In this document: piece after piece, positions 6,516 to 7,794 of the stretch
Layout of the letters: each line of letters starts with the position of its first letter
How positions within the stretch are numbered: the first letter of the stretch is position 1
NCBI GenBank assembly: GCA_011620245.1
Contig: WOZN01000084.1
Location: 1 to 7,794 of the forward strand
DNA: 7,794 nt
DNA from: Acidovorax sp.
GTDB lineage: Bacteria > Pseudomonadota > Gammaproteobacteria > Burkholderiales > Burkholderiaceae_C
Direction: 5' to 3'
Made by a program: the position numbers and the translations under genes
The notes under the pieces: generated by a model
The model's input: the letters and a program-made list of their open reading frames with translations, nothing else
Databases searched by the model: none
What the model was told of the DNA's origin: nothing

Positions 6516-7654
6516 AAAGCGGCTCCCTGGTTCTTGGCCGGCGTTGGCTTGGCCTGGTCATCCAGCAGTCGGGCCAGGATCAGGAGCGCATCGCGTGCAA
6601 GGGCACCCTGCGCCTCCGCTTGCTCGACACGCAGTTGTTGCAACACCTCACCGACGTAGCCATCGGCATGTATGGCCTCCATGTCTGCCTGCGTGGGCTC
6701 CAGGCTGAGGTCTTGTGCGTCCAGCAGCATCGCCCTGGACCGCGCTCGGGCGGCTTCCACACCGCTGTCCAACTGCCGCTGCCCGACCAAGTCGCACACG
6801 CCGGACAAGCGCAGTTGCACCACATCGTCGGCGCCGAGCTGTTCAAGCTTGCGCAGTGTTTCCTCCACATCGCTGGAGACGGCCAGGCTTGATTCCAGTT
6901 GCTGCCAGCGGTACCGGCCAACCCCGACCACCTCAACGGATAGATCGGCACCGGGCCCTTCCATCGACACCAGCACCGCTTGCCCGGAGTCGTTGGCTTT
7001 GAATCGGTCGGTTTCCGGCGTGCCGGCGTACCACGTCCTCTCGTCCATGCGCCGACAACCGTGCCAGTCGCCGAGGGCCAGATAGTCCAACCGCGCTTTG
7101 ACGGCGCGGTCTGCTGCAATCGGGTTCACAGAGTCAACCCCCTCGGGCAGCACGCCCTGCACGCATCCGTGAGCCAGTCCGATGCGGAAAAGGCCTTCTG
7201 TCGTTGGCGCTGCGTCGAACCACTCGGTCAGATCGCCATAGGTGTGACGTTGAACCAGCGGCGCCGGCAGCAGCGCAAAGCGGTCTTGCACAACATGGAC
7301 GCGCGGATCCAGGCAGGTGGTCACATTGGAGGGAATCACACCCAGGCGATGTGCGCGGGTCCAGACCGACTCGGCCAATGCAGCGTCGTGGTTGCCCGGC
7401 ATGAGAAGCCAAGGCCCGGTGTAGCCCTGCATGGCGTTGAACAGGCGGCGAATGGTCTTGTCTGAGACCGTCTGCGCGTCGAACACGTCGCCGGCGACGA
7501 GAACGGCATCGACGCTGTGCTCGATTGCCAATGTGGCCAATCGCTCGACGGCGAGAAAGCGGGCCTCGAACAAGGCCGCAGCATCGTCGGGCTCGAACTG
7601 CGAATAGATCCGCCCGATCTGCCAGTCGGCTGAATGCAGCAATCTAAGTGCCAT
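6512..7654 (-). CDS. Mre11/SbcD-like metallophosphoesterase (DNA repair nuclease)
   Basis: This 380-residue protein is a calcineurin-like phosphoesterase of the Mre11/SbcD/YhaO group, expected to act on DNA ends with the ATPase encoded next to it. The phosphoesterase motifs are in order: HSADWQIGR at 7-15 (Asp10), GDVFD at 55-59 (Asp56), PGNHD at 86-90 (Asn88, His89), AHG at 161-163 (His162), and GDWHG at 195-199 (His198). Two positions that are His in canonical Mre11 are Gln12 and Asp196 here. After about residue 210 come a capping region and a helical C-terminal tail (about 325-365) that may contact the ATPase coiled coil. The start is ATG 7654, giving MALRLLHSADW, the normal distance to motif I, with GAGGGAG two bases upstream. 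It is the first gene of the pair. A role in repair or in phage/plasmid defence is possible; I favour the general nuclease call. Confidence 0.9.
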   Translation of the reverse strand: MALRLLHSADWQIGRIYSQFEPDDAAALFEARFLAVERLATLAIEHSVDAVLVAGDVFDAQTVSDKTIRRLFNAMQGYTGPWLLMPGNHDAALAESVWTRAHRLGVIPSNVTTCLDPRVHVVQDRFALLPAPLVQRHTYGDLTEWFDAAPTTEGLFRIGLAHGCVQGVLPEGVDSVNPIAADRAVKARLDYLALGDWHGCRRMDERTWYAGTPETDRFKANDSGQAVLVSMEGPGADLSVEVVGVGRYRWQQLESSLAVSSDVEETLRKLEQLGADDVVQLRLSGVCDLVGQRQLDSGVEAARARSRAMLLDAQDLSLEPTQADMEAIHADGYVGEVLQQLRVEQAEAQGALARDALLILARLLDDQAKPTPAKNQGAAL

Positions 7655-7749
7655 AACTCCCTCGGTGGTTTTTTCGCCAAGCAGCCTTGATTCTGCATGA
7701 CCGAACGAGCACCAGAGTTCTCCTGTGCCAACAGCTCAGTTGCAGGCGT

Positions 7750-7766
7750 TGTCAATCTGATTGACA
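7750..7766. promoter_or_regulatory. Palindrome TGTCAAT-CTG-ATTGACA upstream of the nuclease-ATPase pair
   Basis: Seven-base perfect arms (7750-7756 and 7760-7766) flank a three-base centre, about 95 bases upstream of the nuclease start. Each arm contains TTGACA, the sigma-70 -35 consensus, in opposite orientations. The minus-strand copy (7755-7750) could be the -35 of the pair, but no good -10 lies 16-18 bases further. A dyad operator for a repressor is an equal possibility. The rest of 7655-7794 shows no convincing gene. Confidence 0.45.
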
Positions 7767-7794
7767 GCCTGACTCCCTTGTCCAGGAGTACTAG

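Noticed and set aside
7336..7755. A 139-codon minus-strand frame overlapping the start of the nuclease gene
   Set aside because: Its 3' half is a frame-shifted reading of the nuclease N-terminus. The start would be TTG in the palindrome, and no family is recognisable.

Overview
The window looks like chromosomal DNA from a GC-rich betaproteobacterium, most likely Burkholderiales and plausibly Comamonadaceae. This rests on the style of the decarboxylase, NfeD and QmcA-like proteins and on a high-GC codon bias. It is an inference, because no database search was possible.

Layout: (1) 1-1657, minus strand: a PLP-dependent Arg/Lys/Orn decarboxylase of the inducible (wing-domain) type, cut by the window edge and missing its C-terminus. 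(2) 1658-1890: a divergent intergenic region holding an 82-bp block bounded by perfect 14-bp inverted repeats. (3) 1891-3267, plus strand: a two-gene membrane unit, a short NfeD protein followed by a stomatin/QmcA-type SPFH protein. (4) 3326-3469: a tRNA-Ser(GGA) gene with a perfect TATAAT box upstream and a strong Rho-independent terminator downstream. (5) 3470-3864: a gene-poor junction with short direct repeats, a small orphan minus-strand reading frame, and the 5' end of a transposase gene resembling the IS1182 family. (6) 3855-7654, minus strand: a translationally coupled pair, an Mre11/SbcD-like phosphoesterase followed by a Rad50/SbcC/YhaN-like ATPase. (7) 7655-7794: the upstream region of this pair, with a palindromic TTGACA motif.

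Regions 1-4 read as ordinary core genome. The block after the tRNA-Ser reads as an accessory insertion site: tRNA 3' end, remnants, broken IS, then a DNA-repair or defence-like operon. The most interesting system is the Mre11/Rad50-like pair. Its nuclease has Gln and Asp at two positions where canonical Mre11 has metal-binding His. Its ATPase has no CXXC zinc hook and instead carries a small, probably beta-rich, non-coiled insert in the middle of the coiled coil. The ATPase gene ends inside the transposase remnant, which supplies its stop codon.
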